Shown one piece after another: positions 34,246-46,400 of a stretch of DNA of 64,000 nucleotides. A program made the position numbers and the translations under genes. The DNA lies in assembly GCF_020497125.1 (NCBI RefSeq), contig NC_059072.1:70191697-70255696 (forward strand), in the 5' to 3' direction. The stretch's first letter is position 1. The number at the start of each line of letters is the position of its first letter. A model generated the notes under the pieces. The model worked only from the letters and a program-made list of their open reading frames with translations, was not told the DNA's origin and did no database searches. Origin of the DNA: Mauremys mutica (taxonomy: Eukaryota; Chordata; Testudines; Geoemydidae).

Positions 34246-34756
34246 TGTAACTGATTGGGGCCAGCAAACCCTGGCAGAAATCAGGCCGGGCACATGATCC
34301 TCCATGCCTCTCCCTCCCCCCAACCCCCACTATAACTTGTCGCCTGTGGGTGTCAGATTGCATTAGGATGTGTGATAAATCTAAAACATCCTGGGAGGAG
34401 TAAAGCACCCTCTGCCAGAGCATACACAGCTGCAGCTTCTTTTAGAATCAGTCCTAGAGCTGACAGACATAAAAAACAAATACCCGGAAGACCATACCTA
34501 ACCTCACAAGCATTCGGTCATAGACGAATGTCGATCTGATGCGGTTTTGGCAGGTCTTACCCGCAATCTTTATTTAGTTAGACTCCAAGTACCCCACACC
34601 ATTGACTGACTAGTGTTTCTGAGTCACTAGGAGTGGAACACATGCACTCGAAGCAGAAAGGGAAGTTACCCAGCTCTCTGTACATAACAGCAGTTGTTGA
34701 TATGTTGTCTGTGAGTGTTTCACAACCCACCCTCTTTTCCCCTCAACTGCTGAGTC
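34246..34756. other. Non-coding stretch
   Basis: No gene or repeat end recognised. Confidence 0.4.
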
Positions 34757-35113
34757 TAAGGGCTTGGCTACACTTGCAAGTTAGAGCGTATTAAAGCAGC
34801 CTTGAGCACCCTAACTCACGATGCGTCCACAATGGCAAGGCACATACAGTGCCCGGACTCCGTGGCTGGAGTGCTCCTGGTACTCCACCTCAGTGAGTGG
34901 AATTACGTTTGCTGCATCCCAGCTGGAGCACCACAGCGCCAGTGTGGACACCCTGGCCTGTTAATGCGCTCTGATTGGCCTCTAGAATTATTCCACAATG
35001 CCTGTTCTAGCCACTCTGGTCATCACTTTGAATGCTACTGCTCTGCCGTCTGGTGACCAACCGTGAGGCCAGTCCTTTAAATTCTCTGGGAATTTTGAAA
35101 ATCCCTTTCCTGT

Positions 35114-36863
35114 TTGCTCAGCAAGGCATGGAGTGCTCACAGTGAATCTTTCCAGGTGATCGTGCCTCCACATGCCAAACGAGCCCCAGCATGGAGCAAT
35201 GGCGAGGTGCTGGACCTCATCAGTGTTTGGGAGGAGGAAGCCGTCCAGTCCCAGCTGCGCTCCAGCCATAGGAATTACCATACCTTCAGGCAGATATCAA
35301 GGGACATGATGGAAAGGGGCCATGACCAGGATGCACTGCAGTGCAGGGTTAAAGTGAAGGAACTGTGGCATGCCTACCACAAAGCCTGTGAGGCAAACCA
35401 CGACCTGCCATTTCTACAAAGAGCTGGATGCAATACTGGAGGGCGACCCCACCTCCACTCCGAGGACCACCATGGACACTTCAGAGCCCAGTTCAACGAG
35501 GCAGGAGGAGGAGGGGGAAAGCAGGAGCGAGGTTGCTGAGGAGGTGGGAGACAGCCTGGCATCCCTAGATGCATCCAGCCAGGAACTGTGCTCAAGCCAG
35601 GAGGAAGGTAGCCAGTCACAGCAGCCAGTGATTGGGAAAGGACGAACACCAGAGGAGGTGCCCGGTAAACGGCTTTTATTCTGGGAAGGAAGTTGTTCGG
35701 TGTGGGCTCTTGGGGTGAGGAAGGTTAGGGATGCATGCATGCCTAGATGTGGCATACGGCGTTGATATGATGTCTCACATCACGGTAATTGGCCTAGTGA
35801 TCTCTTCAAAGGTCTCATGAAGAAGCTGGGCAATCCGCTTGCACAGGTGCCTTGGGAGAACTACTGTGCTCCTAGTCCCAGTCAGGCTAACATGTCCGTG
35901 TCACTGTGCTGTGATGGGCAGGAGGACCATTGCTGCACACAGGCAAGCTGCATATGGGGCAGGGCGGAAGCCACATTGTAGTAGAAGACACTCCCTTGCT
36001 TCCCAGGTCACCCTCAGTGGTGAGATATTTTCCAGGATGAACTCCTGTGGAAAATGTGGGGAAGAGTGTTCAGTATAGGGGCCCCCTGCAGCTGTTAGCT
36101 CTCCCCAAGGCACAGAAACCCAGAGGACAGTACAGCCGTGAAACAATCAGTCCCCCTTGACCCTGTGCTTACTCACCATTTTGGGGCTCCTGTGGGTAAT
36201 GTGCACTCACTTTGGGATGGGCAAATTCTGCTATTGTGTAGACTGTGCTTGTCTTTAAGTATAGGGGAATCATTGCTCTGTCTGGTGGGAACAATGCTGC
36301 CTCTGTTAAGTGTTGCATTTTGCCTTTACAGAGGCAACCTTGAGATCTCAGCTGTCCTTGTTATCACCGGACGAAAGACTCCAAAGAATTAGGAAGAGGC
36401 CATGTTGAAGCAAAGTAATGAAGTAATGCAGCAATCCCTTAATGAAAATCAAAAAGCGCAGGAGTGGTGGGAGAGTGAAAAGAGAGTCCGCCAGCAGAAT
36501 GCAGATCGCTGGCACCAAAGCACAGAGCAACTGCTAAGCATTATGGAGTGCCAAGCAGACACAATACAGGTGCTCAAAGCAATGCAGGCGGAGCACTACC
36601 ATGTTCCCCCGCAGCCCTTGTCCCAAAACTCTTTCCCTTGTGCCCTCATGTCACCTCCAACCCACTTTCCCCCACTTTCTTATCGCCACCAGCTGCCTCC
36701 AACACCTGTAGCTTCAGCACCCAGATCTGAAAACCATGACCCTTACCCACTGCACTCAGACCCCATCACCATGCAGTATAGCCAGCCTGAAGTGCAGCAC
36801 TCATTGCACAGCACTCCAGACAGGAAGGCTGAGTATGAGAACAGGACATACGCAAATCTGTGA
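35114..36863 (+). pseudogene. Harbinger Myb/SANT-like accessory gene, two exons, frameshifted
   Basis: The first part encodes the Myb-like domain AWSNGEVLDLISVWEEEAVQ through LQCRVKVKELWHAYHKA. A small deletion near 35400 shifts the frame to HFYKELDAILEGDPTST (frame from 35370). After an intron with acceptor CCTTTACAG at about 36330, the second exon encodes a coiled-coil-like segment (36402-36563) and a Pro-rich tail ending at TGA 36861-36863. A second frame change just before 36402 separates KELGRGHV-like reading frames. The role in the family is DNA binding and transposase recruitment. Confidence 0.75.
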
Positions 36864-37097
36864 TTGAACCATTCCCCTCCCATTCCCACCACCCCTTTTC
36901 CCTTTCTGTTTCCCAAGCAGTTGTGTTTCTTTTCAATAAATGCATTTTTTGGCTTTGAAAACATTCTTTATTATTGCATTAAGTAAAAGATACCTTAGCC
37001 CAGGAAAGCAACAGGCACAGCAAGTTGGTATCACAAACAGATTCCTAATAACATTGGAACCACCTCTCATCACTCCTGTGCAGGGCACCAGACATTA

Positions 37098-38308
37098 CTA
37101 GTGGCTTTCAGCCTCAAATTTCTCTCTCAAGGCATCCCTAATCCTTGCAGCCCTGTGCTGGACCTCTCTAATAATCCTGCTCTCTGTCTGTTCAAATTCA
37201 GCCTCCAGTTGTAGAAACTCCGAGTTCCCTGCCTGAGTGAATCTTTCATCCTTCCCTTCACAAATGTTATGGAGGGTACAGCACGCGGATAAAACCGTAG
37301 GGATGTTGTCATCGGCCAGGTCCAGCTTCCCATACAGTCAGCACCAGCGGCCCTTTAAATGGCCAAAAGCACACTCCACAGTCATGCTGCGCTGACTCAG
37401 CCTGTTGTTGAACCACTCCTTGCTGCTGTCAAGGCTCCCTGTGTAGGGTTTCATGAGCCATGGCATTAAAGGGTAAGCAGGGTCTCCAGGCATCACAATG
37501 GGCATTTCGACATCCCCTACAGTGATCTTCTGGTCTGGGAAGAAAGTCCCTGCCTGCAGCTTCCTGAACAGGCCAGTGTTCCAAAAGATGCTTTCCGGGC
37601 CAGCCTGCGTTAATGTCGGTGATCCACAAACGCCTGGAGAACCATAGAGAAATACCCCTTCCGATTAACGTATTCAGAGGCTAGGTGGGCTGGTGCCAGA
37701 ATTGGAATATGCGTCCCATCTATTGCCCCTCCGCAGTTAGGGAAACCCATTTGTGCAAAGCCAGCCACAATGTCATGCACATTACCCAGAGTCATTGTTC
37801 TTCTGAGCAGGATGCGATTAATGGCCCTGCAAACTTGCATCAACACAATTCCAACGGTTGACTTTCCCACTCCAAACTGGTTCCCGACCGATCGGTAGCT
37901 GTCTGGAGTTGCCAGCTTCTAGGTTGCAATAGCCACCCGCTTCTCCACCGTCAGGGCAGCTCTCAATCGCGTGTCCTTGCACTGCAGGGCTGGGACAAGC
38001 TCATCACACCGTCCCATGAAAGTGGCTTTTCTCATCCAAAAGTTCTGCCGCCACTGCTCATCATCCCAGACTTGCATGACTATGTGATCCCACCACCCAG
38101 TGCTTGTTTCCTGAGCCCAAAAGCAGCGTTCCACGGTGGTGAGCATGTCCATGAATGCCACAAGCCATCTCGTGTCATATGTGTTATGCGAGTCGACATC
38201 GTTGTCGGACTCCTCCCTGTCAGTTTGTAGCTTAAGAAGTAACTTGACTGCCAAATGTGATGTGCTGGTGAGACCCATCAGCATGTTCCTCAGCACTTCA
38301 GGCTCCAT
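37098..38308 (-). pseudogene. Harbinger DDE transposase, broken copy
   Basis: It starts MEPEVLRNML at 38308 and is open to TAG at 37921-37919, where Trp is expected (AIATxKLATPDSYR). The same frame then continues through VGKSTVGIVLMQV and NCGGAIDGTHIPI to VDHRH near 37612. A deletion in the WPGK(VHDAR) segment shifts the frame; GDPAYP-like and VECAFG(H)LKGRW-like pieces remain in other frames. The terminal QHRAARIRDALREK ends at TAG 37100-37098. It is more damaged than the 4921 copy. Confidence 0.85.
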
Positions 38309-38863
38309 TCTTGCAGACCAAATGGGAAGGCAGAGCGCGCAGTACAAAAAATGTTGAAAGATGGCACCAAATGTGGACGGAAGCGTAGCGATTTCTGGGA
38401 TGCAAAGTGATCCATCACAGGGTATTGGGACAAGACCCAGAATGCCCTCCCCCACCCCCTTCCCACAAGCCACAGCACCAGAATGGGAAGAGGTGCTCTG
38501 TGGGATAGCTGCCCATAATGCACCGCTCCCAATGCTGCTGCAAATGTGGCCACGCCAGAGCACTTGCAGCTGACAGTGTGACCACACTGCAGTGCTTTCC
38601 CTCCTGTGATCTCCAAGGGCTGGTTTAACTTACAACGCTCTACATCTGCAAGTGTAGCCATGCCCTAACATACTGACTTGATACTAATGAAGGAACTGAG
38701 GGTCGGTCAGTTGGTCATTTCGTCCCCTTTTATGCCCCCTTTGCTCAAAGGCATGAAGGGAACAGGTGTGGCCCAAGGAACACTGCTGCCTGTAAGGTTC
38801 CAATCTCTGGCACACACTGTGCATAGATTTATAGACTCCAAAGCCAGAAAGGACCACTGTGAT

Positions 38864-39794
38864 CAGGGCATCCTTAGGATTTATGGGGCCCTATGCCTGA
38901 CAGGAGCCCAGGCTTGCATGTGTATTTTAGATAAGGGTGGTCTTTTGAAGGATTTATTTAAAAAACAATATGTCTGAAGATCCAAACATTTAAGGCTAAA
39001 GATGAATACTCAGATTGTGCATCTAAAAATCTATGCAAGGATTTTTTAGATATGTTTTTATAATCTTCATCAACACGCTAATGAAATATTTTTAAAGCAA
39101 ATTTTAAATTAAGGTCCTGTAGACTGACATATTCTGAGTAAATATTACAGTCATGCACAACTGTTTTTGTCAGTACATTCAGAAACTGACAGTAGATGCC
39201 TGGGGGTTGGCAAATGCCTGTTAAATCCTTCATTACCACTTGAATGACTCTTACAGTTTCAGTTTTGTGCTAATAGGTCTGGCAGACTGGAAGGCTTTTT
39301 CACTTTTAAGAACTAGATCCCTTCAGAGAAAGACTCACCAGGCTGCAGCAGGAGAGATCAGAACACAAATACGAAGAGCTGGAAAGGTGGACCCTCAGAG
39401 CTACCCGGGGGGGCGGGGAGGGGGGCCAATGGGGCAATTTGCCTAGGCCCCACAGGGGCCCCACGAGCCCTGGCTGAGAATCCCTTTCCTGGCTACTCAC
39501 CTGGTGGCGGTCCGGGTCTTCGGCAGCACTTTGGCGGCGGGTCCTTCAGTGCTGCGGAAGACGCAGAGCGAGTGAAGGACCCACTGCAGCTGAAGACTCG
39601 GAGCAAGTGAAGGACCCGCCGCCGCAGACTTGGAGCACCGCCTGGTGAGTACAGGCACCGCAGTGGGTGGTGCCTTTTTTATGTCCACTCCCCTGCTTTG
39701 CCACAGGTCCCTTGAATCCTCTGGGCAGCCCTGTGGACACTAAGACCCGGGATGCCCCCAAATTTTCAGGTGCGTATGCCTGAGGACAGCCCTG
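38864..39794. mobile_element. hAT-type element with 8-bp target duplication
   Basis: Ends CAGGGC and GCCCTG are inverted. Flanks ACTGTGAT (38856-38863) and CCTGTGAT (39795-39802) agree at 7 of 8 positions, as expected of hAT. The interior is GC-rich with short repeats such as AGTGAAGGACCC and no transposase. It splits an older repeat that resumes with CATCTACTCAGACC. Confidence 0.8.
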
Positions 39795-39802
39795 CCTGTG
39801 AT

Positions 39803-40281
39803 CATCTACTCAGACCTCCTGTATAACACAGACCATAGGACTTCCCCATAATAATTTCTAGAGCAGATCTGTTAAAGTTACACCTTATTTTCAGTCTGAA
39901 ACAAGAAATGAAACACATGCAGACAACCCATCTTGAAGAACTCCAGTTACAATACAGGTAATTAACATTTATGTAAGAAGTGCCTTGCTGTAGAGTTCAC
40001 TAATTTGGGCCATTCTAAACTCCAGAAGTTTCCTCCTGAAATTGAGGACAGGGGTACCAGTGGGGTGGGGGAGGCAGCGGTACCCCCCATACCACCAGCT
40101 GGAGCAACGCTGCTTGTTCCTCCTTCCTCTCCCCTCCCCTGCCAGGAGCGACATCGCATGCTCCTCTCCCCCCTCCCCACCCTGGCCTAGTCTTTGCCCT
40201 GCCAATACAAATGCTCACTAAAACAGAAACTCAACAGCTTCAGTGCAAAATGTATTTACCACAATTTCCTCATTCTTTTTG
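39803..40281. other. Region upstream of gene B
   Basis: It begins with the second half of the repeat interrupted by the hAT element, then GC-rich DNA at 40040-40200. No gene recognised. Confidence 0.4.
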
Positions 40282-40390
40282 GGGGCTGCTGAAGCCGATT
40301 GGTTTCCTGTTAGCAATACCCTATTAAGCAGCTGTAATTTGAAGATAAAACTCAGCCTTCCAGCCAAAACACCGTCTGGGGAGCTAAGAG

Positions 40391-40405
40391 CACCGTATAT
40401 AGCCA
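40391..40405 (+). promoter_or_regulatory. TATA-like box of gene B
   Basis: TATATA (40396-40401) lies about 50 bp upstream of the gene B start codon. The 5' flanks of A (about 20516-20721) and B (about 40282-40451) share blocks, including GCTGCTGAAGC, TTTCCTGTTA and the TTGAGAATCATGAAA start context. In A the equivalent site reads CCATATCC. The assignment is positional only. Confidence 0.35.
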
Positions 40406-40451
40406 AAATATTCTGCTTTCAATGTTGGAAGGTCAGAGAGATTTGAGAATC

Positions 40452-43400
40452 ATGAAAATCACGCTGTCCCTTCCTGGGCTGGTCGTACTGGCTCTCTCAG
40501 TTTGCTGCTACTCTTATGAGCCAAGTACTTTACCTGATACAAGAGACAAACAGTTTATTGAGGAGTGCGTGACGGCTCATAACAATTTTCGGTCCCGGGT
40601 GAATCCAGCAGCTAGCAACATGCTTCACATGGTAAGGAGACCTTCAGCAATATTTTACTCCTCACTTGCACACAGACAGTGAACGTTGTAATGGTGTTAA
40701 CTGTTCTCATGCGGACTTACTTCTGTAACTGGCTACGAAAGCTTTTCAGCTATGCCAACCCTCCTTGAATCATAGTTTAAAAACAAAACAAAAAAACAAT
40801 CCCAAAGCCTCAAACCACTTCAGTAAGACTCCAGTTATCACAGCTGGACACATACCTGCTCAGTGCCTCTCCCAGGGTTCAGATGGATTTTTCAATGCTT
40901 GAGGTTTATGCTATGAAAATCCTCCTTGTTTTAAACTGTCATAGCTCAGCAGCCCCTGCGTGATTTAAAAAAAGAACAGACGTCCTTGTGGCACCTTAGA
41001 GTCTAATAAATTTATTTGAGCATAAGCTTTCGTGGGCTACACGTGAAGCACTAAATATGCACATTAGTTAGTTTCCTTCCCCCCACTTCCCCCATCTCTT
41101 CAGTGTTGCATGCTGTAAATCTATGCTGGAAGAGGACACTGTCATCAAGTCACTTTGGAGAGTTTATAGCTGTTTGGTTACCTGCAATGCTGTCTCAGGA
41201 CTTCATCCAACAGAGGATTATTCACAGCTGCTGGTGGTCCTGTAAGCTGGAGGTGCTGGGGCAGCAACAGAGGCCTAAAAGAAACAAAACCAAATCTAAC
41301 CAGGAAGTTAGAGTCCCTGACTGTCAGTTCTGGGACCACTGAGGCACCCTGATTATTACTGTTGGGAGTGCAGTGTCTACCCATCCCACGCTGGGGTACA
41401 GACAGATCCAGCATTCTGGTAAAAATACACAAAAATCCCCTTAAGGGGAGAACTCCCATTTGTCAACTGCAGCAGTGATTCCCTTTCCCTAGTTCAAGGG
41501 ACTCACAAACTACATAGATAAACGTGTTATAACTATGTGACAGAAACCCTGCTGTTCTGTTCAGAGGAAAAAGTCCTTTGGAGGGTTTCTTCAATTTCAA
41601 AGTCCTGGGAAACATGTCACTCTACCTAGTTCCCTTTCTTGCTAGAATGGGTAATATTTAGACTGTGATGCTTCCTGCATCTTCTCGTTGGATAAATCTT
41701 GATTTCTCTGTCTTGAAGTTCAGTAATGAAGATATATTGCATCTGTGGCCAAATATATTCCAGGGAAATATCTGCCACCACATAAGATGTACTGTGTCCC
41801 TGCTCAGCAAGATCCCTGCCAACATTCTAATAAACTCATTTGCATATATGGCAATTGGAGTGACCAGCAACTGTGAATCCACCACCAGGAAAGAGGTGGC
41901 CGCTAAGTAGCAGAACCTCTGCACGCAGAAACCAAGAGTAACTTTGCTGAGACGAAAACTGGAGAGGCAATTCTTTTTTTCTGGATAAACACCACAAATT
42001 GGAAGTTGGAAAGTGGTTTTTCTTTTTACAGTCATGAGAATAGTGTTTGTTAGTTACAGTACGTGCTGGTTCAAAGTTTCCAGACAAAGCTGGCTCTCTC
42101 ACTAGGTTCTATCTGGGTTCTGTCTGGCTATCCCCCGTCAACGTTCTTTTACTGGTGCTTATCACCATCCTGAGTCCTGTAGGTCTTATTGAAAGGACAC
42201 TAGGGTTGTATATTAGGGTTACTGCAATGAAGTGCAGAATTCCTTTGTTTTAAATTAGACACAAAATCTGAAAAATTACACTCACAGATTATAGGGGAAA
42301 GATTATATTACAACTAGCATGAGGCCTAAAAACCTTGACAGCATTATTTCTGAAGGTCAGACTAAATCAAACCCCCCTCCAATGAGGTATCTAATGTGGA
42401 GGAAGCAATAGGGGAAGTGCCAAAATCTATTGTGAAATGCAATGTAGTGTAAAACCACATACTGCTTAGCTCTTCAACAATTAAAAGTTAAGTATGACTA
42501 AAGAGGATTACAGTATTTCACTTGGAGCCCTGGTTTACCTCAGGGCAAATCTACACTACAAAATTAAGTTGACCTAAGTTACACTGATATATAGCCACCA
42601 CCGTAATTGAATCAATGTTACATGTCCACACTACACTCTTTGTGTCAGTGGTGTGCGGCCTCACCAGGAGCGCTTGCACTGATTTAACTGCTAGCATGGG
42701 GCATTTTGGGACAGTTTCTGAAAGACAGCAACAGTCAATGTAAGCAAACCGTGTCTACACTGACGCTGCGACGACCTAACTACATCAGCTTAAGTGCTAC
42801 ATCTCCCTCAGAGGTGGAGTTATTAAGTCAGTATAGAGGGTGACTTACATTGGTGGGAGCTACATATTATTGGGAACACTTACAGAGTTAGGTCAATGTA
42901 AGCTGCCTTATGACGATCTAACTCTGTAGTGTAGACCAGGCTTCAGATGAGGCTCAGGTTTCTATCTAGAGGCATAAGAGAATGAACTCAAGACATTCCA
43001 CCTTTTTGAGAACAGCCTTTTTAAAATGGAAATACGTATGTGAGAAGCATTTCCTCTTTCTCTGCATGCAAGCAACAAAAATACAAGAAGAGGCTGCTGG
43101 TGGTGTTTGTGGTGTCTTCAGCATCTAAAGAAAAAGTCGATTTCAAAATAACTATACACATCTTACTGGGAGGTTACAGTGGCATTACCAAGGAAGAGAG
43201 ACTGTCAAATTCTTCATTGCAAACAAGTTAACTGACAAATGTAACCCTTTTCCCCTGCTCGGTTTGTGGGAAGGCACTCTTTGGGCCTGATCCAAAGGCC
43301 ATTCAAATCAGTGGAAAGACTCCCAGTGACTGCAATGGGATTTGGAACTGTCACTTTCTTGCAAGTATTCAGCAGATATCAACTGTTCACAAACTGTTCC

Positions 43401-46400
43401 CTTTGGGTACGTTGACACTTCCGCAGGTACCGTGCTTCCCAGCATAGGTAAACAGACAAGAGCTAGCTCTGCTCGAGCTGGTTTGCTAAAAATTGGGGTG
43501 GAACAGAGAAATTCCACTAGTTAAAATTTTTCTAAAAATCAGAATGCCTCATGCAAGCATGGAATTGATTGGGTCACTGAATTTTCACTATAAAAGGAGT
43601 CTTTTTAAAGATACAAGGGTAAGATCCCAGGGTTGAGTTTTCAGAAAGACAACTCTACATTTGTCCCAGGAGGCTTTGTGTGCACAAAGAAGAAAAAGCA
43701 AAACCAAACCAACACTTGTGCAAATAGGCATTTGAGTACACAAATGTCATAGACAGCCATTTGACTATCCGCTTTGCATAGGCAAATTCAGATTTGTTTA
43801 TGCAAATGTGGATTTGGAGCCAACATTTGCACTCACAGAATTTGGCTTACTGTCCATAAAACTGGACAGATGGCAACACAAATTTGCTCTGAAATGCCTA
43901 TGGTGCTCTTGAAAATTAGTTCTTTAACGCAGTAATGAATCCCCATTTTTTATTAAAGAGAGCTTAAATGCCTACATTTGTTTCCCAAACAAGTTTAGTG
44001 TTTGTCTTATAAACCCAGGTTTCCAGCAAAAACAGAAATTTGATGTGCCGGTCTGAATGAGTGGTTAAACTTACCAAAAATGAGTTCACAAGACTGTTTA
44101 TCAGCTAGTTCTATAAAACTCCCAGAGCCCTTTCTTGGAAATCTCCGAGGAGGCCAGGAATGAATAGATATGCAGAACATATGACATTTTCACATCTGTG
44201 AATGGCCTCTCTAGGAAATTCCTTTGCATTACTGTTATGCCAATGTAGCTGAAAATGGTTTGTGTCTGTCTTTACATTTGGCAGAGCTGGGACCCAGATT
44301 TGGCAAAGACAGCCAGAGCATGGGCAAAGACATGTCAGTTTAAACATAATATCTATCTCAAGATACCCGGGAAGGCCCACCCTACCTTTACTTCTGTTGG
44401 AGAAAACATCTGGACTGGCTCTCTTCGCATGTTTTCTGTGACTGCAGCCCTCACTAGTTGGTACGATGAGTTCGAAGACTATACCTATGGCACTAACACT
44501 TGCAGCAACGTGTGTGGCCATTACACTCAGGTAAGTCATTTGCTACATTTCTCCATCTCAACTTCAGAATTATTTTTGTCCATTGTAATTTAAAATGGGA
44601 GAAATAAAGACGATTTTTTTTTAATCCTTTAAATTTAATCTTATTTTTGTTTCCCTGAAAGAGACTCTCTTCTAGCAAGGAACCAGATACAGACCCTCAG
44701 ACTAGTAGTAGCAATATAGGTTATTTAAGAGTTTGCTCAAAATCAGAATGGGGCAAGACTGGAAATTGGCTACAGGGTCTTTCTGTTTTCGGTCAGCAAT
44801 CAAAAAATCAAGCTCAGATTGATGACTAAAAAATAATTGTTACTGTTATCAGCTGTGTAATCCAGAAGCTATTTGCAATGCACAACTTTATTGGTCCTAT
44901 ATTTATGAAAAATATGCATCATTTTTATGTGCAAGTAGATTTGCTTTATATTAACTATCTACGTATTCTCTCACTTTTATAAAGAGTCTCATTAAAAACT
45001 GCCTTCTGACTGTACCGTGGCCTATATGTTAAATGAATTTGTGGCATCAGTCCAGTTCATAGCAGATAAGGTTCATGTCTCCTGTTGGCAGTCTCACCGA
45101 AAAGAGGCTAAGGATCATGCGGACATGAAGGCTGAGCTGTTGAGCTTTGCCTATAGACAAAAAGAGGATTTCAGTTTCTGGGAGTATCATACCAGCATTT
45201 TTTGTGAGCAATAAATTCACTAAAACTTGTTATAAAAAAGTTTAAATAGGGTGGAGGAATGGTTATCGAGCAGAACGTCACATTCCTGGAATGTTGAGAG
45301 GCAGGAATCCAGCTGAGAGCCTTTCATTCTCATTGGATAAAGGGTAACTTAGATAGCTCATCTCAATTGATTAGACTTTTCCTGTTGTTATGCATACTTC
45401 CACCTTTTCATGTTCTCTGTATGTATAAATATCTCCTGTCTGTGTGTTCCATTCTATGCATCCGAAGAAGTGAGCTGTAGCTCACGAAAGCTCATGCTAA
45501 AATAAATTTGTTAGTCTTTAAGGTGCCACAAGTACTCCTGTTCTTTTTGCGGATACAGACTAACACGGCTGCTACTCTATAACCTGATTGACTTCAGCAT
45601 ATGGGAAAATTGAGCTTAGTGAGAGATGAGCTGAATTGGGCCTTTATTACACATCATGTCTTTGAACTCTTAACACTTTTCCAGATAGAAAAGTAGTGCT
45701 GGTCAGTGGACTACAATTAAGTAAATGAGACAGGTTAAAAACACCTAACCTCACATTTGCTAGAAGTCATCAACTACCCTGGCAAAGTTATTTTCCTAGT
45801 CACACAAGATCAACATATGAAAATGCATCAGTGGAAAGATTTCCCGTTTGTCAGTGTTTTCGAGAATTTAATGTTTCCTCCTTTATATGCACTTACACAT
45901 TACATTGTGTTGACTATACATTGCATTACATATTTTGGGACTGGCTTGGTTACTTTGTAGAAGCCAATCCCTGTGCAGCACTCTCTGTCCACACACGACT
46001 TAGGCTATGTCTACATTAGCACTTGTCGGTATAACTTATGTTGCCCAGGCGTGTGACAAACACACAGCCCTGAGCGGCATAAGTTACACCAACAGAAGCA
46101 CCAGTGTGGACAGCGCTATGTCAGCAGGAGATGCTCTCCTTCCAACATAGCTACTACCACTCACTGGAGGTGATTTAATTATGTTGATGGGAGAGCTCTC
46201 TGCTGTTGGCATAGAGTGACTACATGGGAACTCTTAGGCCTGGTCCACACTAGGACTTTAATTCGAATTTAGCAGCGTTAATTCGAATTAACCGTGCACC
46301 CGTCCACACCACGAAGCTATTTAATTCGACATAGAGGGCTCTTTAGTTCGACTTCTGTACTCCTCCCCGATGAGGGGAGTAGCGCTAAATTCGACATGGC

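Larger units (their letters stand above)
34760..38665. mobile_element. Two-gene Harbinger element with intact TAA target duplication
   Basis: The left end GGGCTTGGCTACACTTGCAA and right end TTGCA-type ...TGCAAGTGTAGCCATGCCC are inverted repeats. TAA flanks both sides (34757-34759 and 38666-38668). The 3906-bp interior has a Myb-like gene on + and a transposase on -, converging. Terminal sequence differs from the 4571-9477 family but matches the MITE at 54539-55440. Confidence 0.9.
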
